Below, one piece after another: positions 31,142 to 38,666 of a stretch of 64,000 nucleotides of DNA. The DNA is taken from NCBI RefSeq assembly GCF_900091595.1, contig NZ_FMCW01000023.1, positions 62,001 through 126,000 on the forward strand. Reading direction: 5' to 3'. Under the pieces are notes generated by a model. That model was given only the letters and a program-made list of their open reading frames with translations. It searched no databases and had not been told where the DNA came from. Source of the DNA: Micromonospora haikouensis (GTDB taxonomy: Bacteria > Actinomycetota > Actinomycetes > Mycobacteriales > Micromonosporaceae). The translations under genes and the position numbers were made by a program. Positions within the stretch are counted from its first letter, which is position 1, and every line of letters starts with the position of its first letter.

Positions 31142-31954
31142 CTACTGCCGGGTCAGGCCGAGGACGGCGGCCAGGCGGGTGACGTCGGCGGGGGTGGGAC
31201 CGGTGCGAAGAATCGTGGTGAGGGCGACCCTGGCGGCGGAGCGGGTGCGAGTCTCGGCGGGGGCGAGGCGGTCGGCGGTGAGGAGAGCACGGCCGGCAGC
31301 CGCCGGGTCGCCGAGGTCGAGGTGGGCGCGGGCGATGTCGATGAGGTGGGCGGCGCGATGCTCGGCGGGGAGCCGGTGCCACCCCTCGCTGTTGGCGGCG
31401 TGACGGTGGAGCGTGACGGCACGATGGTGGTCGCCGAGGTGGGTGGCGGCCAGGGCACGGGCGAGGGTGACAGCGACCGGGCCGAAGGCGACGCCGTCGC
31501 CGTCGTGCTGCCGGTTGCCGTGGGCGGCAGCGAGGTCGACGGCGCGTTCGGTGAGATCGTGGGCGGTGGCGGCGTCACCACAGGTGGCGGCGGCGAGGGC
31601 GGCCTCGATCAACAGGGTCCCGGTCAGTCCCGGTCCGTCCGGCAGGAAGGCGCGCGACGGCGTCCGGTCGAGCTGGTGTACGGCGCTGAGCGCGGCAGCC
31701 TTCGCGAGGCGGCCCCGGCGCAGGGCGCGCAGCGCCTGGGCAAGGGAGACGGCGGCGAGCCCGGTGCGGTGCGGATCTCCAGTAGCGGCCATCATGGCGC
31801 GATCTGCGGCCAGCAGGCCGAGGTGGGGTTCACCGAGCTTGACCAGCGTCTGGGCGGCGAGCCGGTAGACGCGGACGAGCGGGTCGGGGGCGGACGCGTC
31901 CCCGGTCGGGGTGTGGTGGGCGTGCCGGATGGCGGCGAGCAGGTCGGGCAGCAC
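31142..31954 (-). pseudogene. TPR part of an HTH-type regulator, N-terminus missing
   Basis: A 270-residue helical repeat protein with TPR-like units (LAAQTLVKLGEPHLGLLAADRAM; AAVSLAQALRALRRGRLAKAAAL; DIARAHLDLGDPAAAGRALLTADR) ending DVTRLAAVLGL. In actinobacteria such C-terminal repeats usually follow an N-terminal XRE DNA-binding domain. None is present here, and no HTH is encoded in the adjacent 80 bp. The GTG at 31954 has no ribosome site. It faces away from the next gene, which is also N-terminally short. It is called a remnant, but it could be an intact HTH-less protein. Confidence 0.55.
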
Positions 31955-32034
31955 CCGCCTCCGCTGGTCTGGATCTGCCCTGGTCCTCAGCCGGGGCCTT
32001 GCGGGCAGCCGAGGTGGTGAACGAATCTGAGGGA

Positions 32035-33057
32035 ATGATGCACCGACGGATGTTCCTCACTCTGCTCGGTTCCGCACTCACGTCACCGGCACACGAGTGG
32101 CTGATCGCCCAACCACCAGCGGACATCGCGTCGACCGCCGGCCGGCACCTGTCGGGCGAGGTCGTCGACCACCTGGACGCGGTGACGGCCAGCCTGCGAC
32201 GCATGGACGACCACCTCGGCAGCGGCCACACCCTCGGGCTGGTCCGCCAGCATCTGAGCGTGGTGGTCGGGGCGCTGCAAGAGCACAGCTACACCGACAC
32301 CGTCGGTCGGCGTCTCCACGCCACCGCCGGAGAGCTGCTGCGCCTCGCCGGCTGGCTCTCCTTCGACGACGGTCACCACACTCAGGCCCAGCGATTCTGG
32401 ATCGCCGGCCTCTACCAGGCCAACGCCGCCGGCGACCGTGGGCTCGGCGCGAACATCCTCGGCTTCATGTCCTGCCAGGCCAAGGACCTGGGTCAGCTCC
32501 GCCAGGCTGTCACCCTCGCCGAAACTGCGCGAGCCAGCTACCCCACCACCAGCCCGAAGGTGGCGACGATACTCGACCTGCGCGCCGCCGAGGCGTACGC
32601 CAACAACAGGGCGGAGACCGACACCCGGCGCGCGCTCGACAACGCATTCGGCAGGTTCACCGACAGCAGGCCGGAGCACGGCGACCCGGACTGGTCGTAC
32701 TGGATCAACGAGGCGCAGGCACATGCCCAGGCCGGCTACTGCTTCGTCAAGCTCGAAGACTGGCCACGCGCCCGCGATCATCTCCGCACTGCCCTGCGGC
32801 TACAGGGCAACGAGTACACCCGCGAGGGCGCACTGCGAAACGCTCTGCTCGCCACCACCTATGTCCAGCAGGAGCAGCCCGAGCTGGACAAGGCCCTCGC
32901 GCTCGGCGACCAGGCCGTCCAGACCCTGACCGGCCAGGTCACCTCTGCCAGGTGCATCAAGCATGTGCGCAATCTGGTCGGCGCGCTGGCTCCATACCGG
33001 CGTACGCCCGCCGTCCGCCAGTTCTGCCAAGACGCACAAGACCTCATCGCCGCCTGA
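32035..33057 (+). CDS. C-terminal half of an XRE-type regulator (HTH absent)
   Basis: A 340-residue protein starting at the point where actinobacterial XRE regulators pass from the HTH to the sensor half: MMHRRMFLTLLGSALTSPAHEWLIAQP. The body is TPR-like and helical (HATAGELLRLAGWLSFDDG, ANILGFMSCQAKDLGQLRQAV, NEAQAHAQAGYCFVKLEDW) and ends TPAVRQFCQDAQDLIAA. There is no DNA-binding domain. The R-R plus hydrophobic start superficially looks like a Tat signal but is inside the domain in full-length relatives. The codons are less GC-biased than the neighbours. Start choice (32035/32038) is uncertain. It may be expressed or may be a remnant. Confidence 0.6.
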   Translation: MMHRRMFLTLLGSALTSPAHEWLIAQPPADIASTAGRHLSGEVVDHLDAVTASLRRMDDHLGSGHTLGLVRQHLSVVVGALQEHSYTDTVGRRLHATAGELLRLAGWLSFDDGHHTQAQRFWIAGLYQANAAGDRGLGANILGFMSCQAKDLGQLRQAVTLAETARASYPTTSPKVATILDLRAAEAYANNRAETDTRRALDNAFGRFTDSRPEHGDPDWSYWINEAQAHAQAGYCFVKLEDWPRARDHLRTALRLQGNEYTREGALRNALLATTYVQQEQPELDKALALGDQAVQTLTGQVTSARCIKHVRNLVGALAPYRRTPAVRQFCQDAQDLIAA

Positions 33058-33177
33058 CGCGGCAAGGAGAGCCGACACAGCCGGCCTTCCTTCGCTGACC
33101 TCGACGAAAGCGCGATGTGGACGTGAAGACCGTGGAAGGGTGGTCAGCCGAGGGCTGTCCCTCACTCTCGTTGCAGA

Positions 33178-33777
33178 GTGCGAGCAGCCGAGGTGTCGGG
33201 CGAGGATGTGAGGGTGCTGTGGCCTGAGATGATCCGACGTGCCGTGAAGGTCGGAAGCGATCGCGAACTGATAGGCATCTATCCACGCCGCGCAGACCTG
33301 CCCCGGCCGGCGTTCCGTGATGCCATCGGGCAGGCCAGTTCTCGGCTCTGGTTCGGTGGATACACCAGCTACTTTCTCTGGCTGGAGGTGCCCGGCATCT
33401 CCGCCACGCTCGAAGCGAAAGCCAGCGCCGGAGCCGACCTGCGATTCCTGCTCGGGGACCCGGACAGCCCGGTCACGGCCGAGCGAGAGAGGATCGAAGC
33501 GACTCCGCTCACGCTGTCGACTCGCATCGCGATGACGCGCGCGGAGCTCAGCAAGGTCGGTGCCACGATTCCGGTCCGGTTCTCTACCCGTCATCTCGCG
33601 ATGTCCGTGTGGCTCTTCGACGAGGAGGCCATAGTCGCCACGCACATCGGGGCGGGGCTCGGGCAGGACTCCGTGACGCTGCACCTGCGACGACGGCAGG
33701 ACGGAGGAGCGTTCGACCGGTACGTCGAGCACTTCGAGTCCTTGTGGACTGACGGCAAGCCTGCCCCACAGCACTGA
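33178..33777 (+). CDS. Sensor domain of an XRE-type regulator (HTH absent)
   Basis: A 199-residue product that matches the C-terminal effector half of a family of actinobacterial HTH regulators. Family-like pieces are VRVLWPEMIRRAVK, IGIYPRR, the LRFLLGDPDSPVTAERERIEA loop, and the closing LHLRRRQDGGAFDRYVEHFESLW. The fold resembles phospholipase-D-like/DUF5919 domains without a visible catalytic HKD. The HTH expected before it is missing, and the 120 bp upstream do not encode one. The GTG at 33178 has no good ribosome site. Its first codons resemble those of the preceding gene (GCAGCCGAGGTG). Confidence 0.55.
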   Translation: MRAAEVSGEDVRVLWPEMIRRAVKVGSDRELIGIYPRRADLPRPAFRDAIGQASSRLWFGGYTSYFLWLEVPGISATLEAKASAGADLRFLLGDPDSPVTAERERIEATPLTLSTRIAMTRAELSKVGATIPVRFSTRHLAMSVWLFDEEAIVATHIGAGLGQDSVTLHLRRRQDGGAFDRYVEHFESLWTDGKPAPQH

Positions 33778-33823
33778 ACCCCAACCACCACCTCACCCCC
33801 TCCCCGGGCCCAGGCCCCGGCCC

Positions 33824-33883
33824 GGTGATCAAGAGAAAAGCGTCAAGTTTGATCATCACGATGACGCAAACCTCTTGATCACC
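33824..33883. repeat. Nested long hairpin element between convergent genes
   Basis: Outer arms GGTGATCAAGAG and CTCTTGATCACC (12 bp, perfect) enclose inner arms GCGTCA and TGACGC around a TGATCA-containing loop. It sits between convergent genes and may terminate both. From memory, similar elements occur many times in Micromonospora intergenic DNA. It is unusually AT-rich for this window. Confidence 0.75.
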
Positions 33884-33925
33884 GACCGGGGCGAGGCGGG
33901 GCGCACGCAGAGGGCGGGGCCGGGG

Positions 33926-35794
33926 TTAGCGGGTGGCCAGGGTGCGGGCGTCGGCGGCGATGACGCGTGCCTTCGCCTCCGGCAGGAAGCGGCCGGCGTG
34001 CTGGTCGGCGTACCGGGCCAGCTCCGCGTACCGGTGCTTGACGAGATAGTTGGTGAGCACCGTGAGGGCGTGTTCCTTCGCGCCGGAGGTGAGCACCAGG
34101 TGGCCGAGGCCGGCCGGGGTCACCGCCACGGTGAAGGTGGCCTCGGCGGTGGCCGTACCCTTCGGGCCGGTCGCCACGGCGCGCAGCCGGTGCGCGCCGG
34201 CTGCCAGCGCGGTCAGGTCGAAGGGCTTGCCCACCGGCAACGCCGCGCCGTCGAGGGTGACGGTCACGGTGTCGGCGTCGGTGGCCGGCACGGTGAGCAC
34301 CGGCCGCTGCGCCCGGTCCAACGCGACGCCGTCGGCGGGGGCGGCGATCGACACGGTGGGGACGGCCGCGCCGAGCTGACCGGCGGCACTCCAGCCGGCC
34401 AGCTCCGCCGGCCGGTTCGTGATGATCCCGTCGGTGCCGATCCGTTCCAGCTGCTGCCACTGGGCCGGCGAGTCGACCGTCCAGGCCATGACGGCGACAC
34501 CGGCGGCGTGCAGGTCGGCGATCACCGACGGCCGGGCCAGCAGCGCCGTACCCGTCGGGTTGTACGCCGTGACGCCCAGCTCCCGCGCCACGGCGACCGG
34601 GTCGGCGTCCAGGCCGCTGCGCAGCAGGCCGGTCGGCAGCTCGGGGGCGAGTTCCCGGGTGTAGCGCAGGGCGTCAACCTCGAAGCTCTGCACGAAGACG
34701 CGCGCCGTCATCTTCTCGGCGCGGATCACCTCGACGATGCGGGCCACCTCGTCGCGGGTGTGCGCGCCCTTGATCTCCAGCAGCAGGTTGCCGCCCCGGG
34801 TCCGCAGGTCGACGAGCTGCTCGGCGAGGGTGGGCAGCCGGGCCCCGGCGTACTGCGGGGCGAACCAGGAGCCGGCGTCGAGCGCCTTGAGCTGGGCGGC
34901 GGTGAGGGTACGGATCGCGCCCGAGCCGTCGGTGGTGCGGTCGACGGTGGCGTCGTGCAACACGAACGGCACCCCGTCGCGGCTGGGCTGGACGTCGTTC
35001 TCGACGAAGTCCGCGCCGGAGCGGCGGGCGATCTCCTGCGCGACGAGCGTGTTCTCGGGGGCGGCGGCGGACGCCCCCCGGTGGGCGATGACGGTCAGCG
35101 GCGCGCCGGCCGGGCGCAGGTAGCCGTTCGGCGGCAGCTCGGTGACCAGCACGTCGTCGAAGGAGACGCTGCCGCCGTTGACGATCAGGGCCTGCCCGCC
35201 GTCGGTGGACCGGGTGAGGCTGCTGGTGCGCAGCAACTGTCGGCCGTCGAGGAACCAGCGGGCCTGGTTGCCGTGCACCTCCACGACGACCTTCATGTCC
35301 CGCCCCGTGCCGGCGGCGTACGGTGCCGAGCCGGTGTTGGTGACGTTCCAGGCGTTGGCGGTGGTGAGCTGGGCGAACTCCAGGCCGTTCGCGGCAGTGG
35401 TGCCGCTGCGCATGGTCGCGATCCACCACGGGGTACGCCCGTCGGCGGGCACGTCGAGGCCGAGCGCCGTCCACCGGGTCGCCTCGGCGACGGACTCGAA
35501 GCGGACGGTGGCGGAGAACCGGAAGTCGGTGAGGTGCCGGCCGAAGGTGATCTTCTTGGTGCCGCTGGTGGCGGTGCCGCGCAGCCGGCCGTCGCGCACC
35601 GTCCACTCGCCGTCGATGGCCCGCCAGCCGGCGGGCAGCGTACCGGTGGAGAAGTCCTCGGCGACGACGACGTCACCGGGCTTCGCGGCGGCGGCGGGGG
35701 CGGAAACGGGAACGGCGGCGAACAGGCCGGCGGTCGTGGCGAGCGCCACGAGGACGGCCACGGGCCGGCGCGGCCGTCGGTTCAAGGTCAACAT
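33926..35794 (-). CDS. Secreted glycerophosphodiester phosphodiesterase
   Basis: A 622-residue exported enzyme predicted to split glycerophosphodiesters into glycerol 3-phosphate and an alcohol. It has a signal peptide (NRRPRRPVAVLVALATTAG, cleavage near AAAA 37), a concanavalin-like beta domain at about 42-225 (EDFSTGTLPAGW...), then the GDPD barrel with VIAHRGASAAAPENT near 235, FVENDVQPSRDG and LHDATVDRTTDG. A Big/Ig-like beta domain follows (VSIAAPADGVALDRA), then a helical C-terminus. The ATG at 35794 gives the signal peptide; TAGCGT lies seven bases upstream, so the mRNA may be leaderless. Confidence 0.9.
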   Translation of the reverse strand: MLTLNRRPRRPVAVLVALATTAGLFAAVPVSAPAAAAKPGDVVVAEDFSTGTLPAGWRAIDGEWTVRDGRLRGTATSGTKKITFGRHLTDFRFSATVRFESVAEATRWTALGLDVPADGRTPWWIATMRSGTTAANGLEFAQLTTANAWNVTNTGSAPYAAGTGRDMKVVVEVHGNQARWFLDGRQLLRTSSLTRSTDGGQALIVNGGSVSFDDVLVTELPPNGYLRPAGAPLTVIAHRGASAAAPENTLVAQEIARRSGADFVENDVQPSRDGVPFVLHDATVDRTTDGSGAIRTLTAAQLKALDAGSWFAPQYAGARLPTLAEQLVDLRTRGGNLLLEIKGAHTRDEVARIVEVIRAEKMTARVFVQSFEVDALRYTRELAPELPTGLLRSGLDADPVAVARELGVTAYNPTGTALLARPSVIADLHAAGVAVMAWTVDSPAQWQQLERIGTDGIITNRPAELAGWSAAGQLGAAVPTVSIAAPADGVALDRAQRPVLTVPATDADTVTVTLDGAALPVGKPFDLTALAAGAHRLRAVATGPKGTATAEATFTVAVTPAGLGHLVLTSGAKEHALTVLTNYLVKHRYAELARYADQHAGRFLPEAKARVIAADARTLATR

Positions 35795-35903
35795 GCCCCG
35801 CACGCTAGGAACCGCGCCCGAACGTCCGGTGTCGTCACAGCTGACACCGGCCGACCCCCGGATGCACACCCGGCGGGCCACCGGTCCGCTCGGTGGACGG
35901 CGA

Positions 35904-35957
35904 ATGTCGGGGAGATGGCGGTATCCGTGGGCGCGGATACCGCCATGTCGCCGACAT
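35904..35957. repeat. Long perfect hairpin element
   Basis: Arms ATGGCGGTATCCG and CGGATACCGCCAT (13 bp, perfect, loop TGGGCG) are extended by outer arms ATGTCGG and CCGACAT. It lies between the aroE stop and the phosphodiesterase start, so it is a terminator candidate for aroE. It also looks like a dispersed family element. The remainder of this 232-bp gap shows nothing else. Confidence 0.75.
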
Positions 35958-36026
35958 GGCGGCGCTGAACCGGCCGCGCCGCCACGCCGCGCAGCCACGC
36001 GGGGCGAGTCGGGGCGAGTCGGGGCG

Positions 36027-36869
36027 CTAGCGGGTCGGGCGGATCTCGATGCCTACCTCGGCCGACAGCGCGGCGGCCATCGCCGCGACCGGGGCACGGA
36101 CGCCGGTGAAGTGCTCGAACTGGCCGACCGCCTGGGCGACCAGCAGATCCAGCCCGGACACGACCCGGCAGCCGGCCGCCTCGGCCGAGGCGGCGAGGGG
36201 CGTGGGCCACGGATCGTACAACGCGTCGAAGTAGACCGCGCCGGGCCGCCACCGGGCGTGCGCCGCGATCGGGTCGGCGACGCCCTTCGGGACGGTGGAG
36301 ACGACCACGTCGGCGTCGGTGTGCCCGGCCGCATCGGCCCAGTCGGCACCGGCCAGGCGCAGGCCGAGCGCGTCGGCGGCCGGGCGCAGTTCGTCGATGG
36401 CCGACGCGCGACGGGCCACCACGGTCACCGTGCCCGAGCCGAGGCGGGCGGCTGCGGCCAGGGCGGCCCGCGCGGTGCCGCCCGCGCCGAGCACGGTGAA
36501 CCGGGCCCCCGGCGGCACGCCGGCCGCGCCGAGCAGCTCGATCATGCCGGCGGCGTCGGTGTTGTCCGCGTACCAGGAGCCGTCGGGGCGGTGGACCAGC
36601 GTGTTCGCCGCGCCCATCGCGGCGGCGACGGGCGACACCTCGGCCGCGAGGACGAGGGTGGCCTCCTTGCAGGGCATGGTCACCGACAGCCCGGCCCACT
36701 CGGGGCCGAGGCCGCCGACCATCGCCGCCAGCTCCGCCTCCGCGCACTCGATCGTCGTGTACGACCACCCGGCGAGGCCGGCGGCGGCGTAGCCGGCGTT
36801 GTGGATCACCGGGGAGAGGGAGTGACTGATCGGCTTGCCGACCACCGCCGCCCGCCGTGGCGTCGTCAT
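36027..36869 (-). CDS. aroE: Shikimate dehydrogenase
   Basis: A 280-residue NADP-dependent enzyme reducing 3-dehydroshikimate. The substrate motif KPISHSLSPVIHNAG (11-25) is followed by the catalytic lysine in VTMPCKEA and the aspartate in YADNTDAAG. The nucleotide loop is VLGAGGTARAAL with VARRAS. The C-terminal LDLLVAQAVGQFEHFTG motif is typical. The ATG overlaps the mltG stop by one base. In many relatives it would be close to aroC; here the accessory segment at 31-36 kb separates them. Confidence 0.95.
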   Translation of the reverse strand: MTTPRRAAVVGKPISHSLSPVIHNAGYAAAGLAGWSYTTIECAEAELAAMVGGLGPEWAGLSVTMPCKEATLVLAAEVSPVAAAMGAANTLVHRPDGSWYADNTDAAGMIELLGAAGVPPGARFTVLGAGGTARAALAAAARLGSGTVTVVARRASAIDELRPAADALGLRLAGADWADAAGHTDADVVVSTVPKGVADPIAAHARWRPGAVYFDALYDPWPTPLAASAEAAGCRVVSGLDLLVAQAVGQFEHFTGVRAPVAAMAAALSAEVGIEIRPTR

Positions 36870-38071
36870 CAGATGATCCCGGCCTCCTTGGCCTTCGCCT
36901 CGTTCTTCAACTGCTGCTCGTAGGTCTCGGCGAAGGCGGAGTGGCCCTTGTCGTCGATCGCCACGAACCAGAGCCACTTGCCGGGGGGCGGGTCCATGGC
37001 CCCCTCCATGGCCTGCTTGCCCGGGTTGTTGATCGGGGTGGGGATCATCCCCCGCAGCTTGCGGTTGTACGGGTTCTTCTTGTCGTCCAGCTCGGCCTGG
37101 GTCATGTCCTTCGACTTCTTGCCCTCCTTGCCGATGGACTCGAAGTAGTAGTTGACCGTGACGTCCATCTCCAGGCAGTTGCACGGGAACTCGCCGTACA
37201 CCCGGTTGTAGGCCACCCGGGCGACCTTGCCGAGGTCGTCCTTGTTGCCGGCCTCGGCCTGGGCGAGGGACGCGACGATCAGCGCCTCGTACGGGCTGAT
37301 GCCGCCCCGCTCCTCCTGCACCCGGTCGGCGAACTTCATCTCGCCGGTGACGGTGAGGAAGTTCTGCACCATCGTCGACAGCAGGATCTCGGCGGTGGCC
37401 TTCGGCGGGATCTCGTACGTGTCCGGGTAGAGGAAGCCCTCGATCGACTTCTTCGCCGGCTTGCCGTCGGTGCGCTTGAACCACCAGTCCGGCACGCCGA
37501 GCCCTTCCGGGTCCTTCGCGGCGGCCTCGAACTCCTTGATCGGGATCTTGGTCTTGTCCGACAGCAGCTTGTAGACGTTCTTGGCGGTGCGGCCCTCGGG
37601 GATGGTGACCTGGTTGGTGATCTTGTTCTTCAGGTCGAGCAGCATGACCAGGGCCTGCTCGCCGCTCATCTGCTTGCGCACCTTGTAGGTGCCGGGCTGG
37701 ATGTTCTTGCTACGCGAGTTGGCCTCGGCCGCCTCGATGAACGCCTTGGCGCTCTTGACCACCCCGGCGTCGTAGAGCGCGACGGCCATGTCGGCGATCA
37801 ACGCGCCCTGCTTGATCTCGACGGTCACCTCGCCCGTGCCGGCCCCGTCGTAGTCGGGGGTGACGAAGTAGCTCTGCACCCGGTCGAAGCCATAGAAGGC
37901 CCCGCCGCCGATGACGCCGAGCAGCACGAAGGCCATCAGCAGGGCGAGCGCGGTCTTGCCCCCGCTCCCGCCCGACTCGCCCTTGCGCTTGCGTACGTAG
38001 CTGCGCCGGTGCTTGCCCTTGTCGCCACTCCGTTCCGACTCGTCGAAACCGAGGTCCAGATCGTCGATCAT
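36869..38071 (-). CDS. mltG: Endolytic murein transglycosylase MltG (YceG-like)
   Basis: A 400-residue inner-membrane protein that cuts nascent glycan strands. The N-terminal cytoplasmic tail is charged (RSYVRKRKG). One transmembrane helix lies at about 41-62. Then comes a LysM-like module (EVTVEIKQGALIADMAV) and the YceG domain with the catalytic glutamate in LIVASLAQAEAGNKDD near 268-283, followed by KVARVAYNR and the ending PTPINNPGKQAMEGAMDPPPGKWLWFVA. It overlaps yqgF by four bases and aroE by one, forming the alaS-yqgF-mltG-aroE run. Confidence 0.95.
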   Translation of the reverse strand: MIDDLDLGFDESERSGDKGKHRRSYVRKRKGESGGSGGKTALALLMAFVLLGVIGGGAFYGFDRVQSYFVTPDYDGAGTGEVTVEIKQGALIADMAVALYDAGVVKSAKAFIEAAEANSRSKNIQPGTYKVRKQMSGEQALVMLLDLKNKITNQVTIPEGRTAKNVYKLLSDKTKIPIKEFEAAAKDPEGLGVPDWWFKRTDGKPAKKSIEGFLYPDTYEIPPKATAEILLSTMVQNFLTVTGEMKFADRVQEERGGISPYEALIVASLAQAEAGNKDDLGKVARVAYNRVYGEFPCNCLEMDVTVNYYFESIGKEGKKSKDMTQAELDDKKNPYNRKLRGMIPTPINNPGKQAMEGAMDPPPGKWLWFVAIDDKGHSAFAETYEQQLKNEAKAKEAGII

Positions 38072-38529
38072 CGCGTCCGCCTCCGCTGCGCGTCCAGCCA
38101 GCTCTGCAGGATCTCGACCGCGGCGGCCTGGTCGACCACCGCGCGTTGGCGCTTTCCCCGGACGCCACGCTCGGCAAGCCTACGAGAAGCCACGACCGTC
38201 GACATCCTCTCGTCGGTGAGCGTTACCGGAACGGGCGCTATTACGTCAGCCAACCGGTCAGCATACGCCTTCACATTCCGGGCGGCCGGGCCGTGCTGGC
38301 CGGAGAGGTTGACCGGTAGGCCGACGACCACCTCGACGCACTCGTGCTCGGCGATCAGGGCGACGATCCCGGCCATGTCGCTGGGCACCGCGTCCTCGGC
38401 CGCTGTCAGGTCCCGGCCGAGTGTCACCAGCGGGGTGGCCAGCACCCCGTGCGGGTCGGAGCGGGCGACCCCGACCCGCACCTGCCCCACGTCGACGCCC
38501 AGCCGGACACCGTGCACCGTTTCGGTCAT
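38068..38529 (-). CDS. yqgF: Holliday junction resolvase-like YqgF
   Basis: A 153-residue RNase H-fold protein of the RuvX/YqgF family, linked to 16S rRNA processing or junction cleavage. Family motifs are RLGVDVGQVRVGVA near 9-22 with the first aspartate, VVVGLPVNLSGQHGPAARN with the usual glycine/leucine pattern, and LTDERMSTVVASRRL with the D-E pair, then DQAAAVEILQSWLD. Its ATG is inside a zone where a 22-24 bp sequence is tandemly repeated. It overlaps mltG by ATGA. Confidence 0.93.
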   Translation of the reverse strand: MTETVHGVRLGVDVGQVRVGVARSDPHGVLATPLVTLGRDLTAAEDAVPSDMAGIVALIAEHECVEVVVGLPVNLSGQHGPAARNVKAYADRLADVIAPVPVTLTDERMSTVVASRRLAERGVRGKRQRAVVDQAAAVEILQSWLDAQRRRTR

Positions 38530-38532
38530 GTT

Positions 38533-38578
38533 CCGTTCATCCTGCCCTGAAAGACCGTTCATCCTGCCCTGAAAAGAC
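38533..38578. repeat. Tandem duplication upstream of yqgF
   Basis: CCGTTCATCCTGCCCTGAAA occurs twice in direct tandem (starts at 38533 and 38555). A third diverged copy (GTCCTGCCCTGGAACGG) follows at about 38602. It sits within five bases of the yqgF start, where its ribosome site should be, so it may affect yqgF translation. Confidence 0.75.
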
Positions 38579-38617
38579 CGTTGTCCGCCCGGAAGCGGTT
38601 TTCGTCCTGCCCTGGAA

Positions 38618-38654
38618 CGGGTCAGGGCGGACCGTGACGGCCCGCCCTGACCCG
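38618..38654. terminator. Hairpin downstream of alaS
   Basis: A 13-bp perfect stem (CGGGTCAGGGCGG / CCGCCCTGACCCG) with an 11-base loop lies 13 bp beyond the alaS stop. No T run follows on the minus strand. It could partly separate alaS from the yqgF operon. Confidence 0.6.
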
Positions 38655-38666
38655 ACGTGCGGCGCG

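Noticed and set aside
32035-32100. Tat signal peptide in the regulator-like protein
   Set aside because: The HRRMFLTLLGSAL segment is the linker after the HTH in full-length relatives, and the rest is an intracellular helical repeat domain.
35795-35998. Upstream extension of the phosphodiesterase frame
   Set aside because: It runs through the long hairpin and would hide the signal peptide that begins at 35794.
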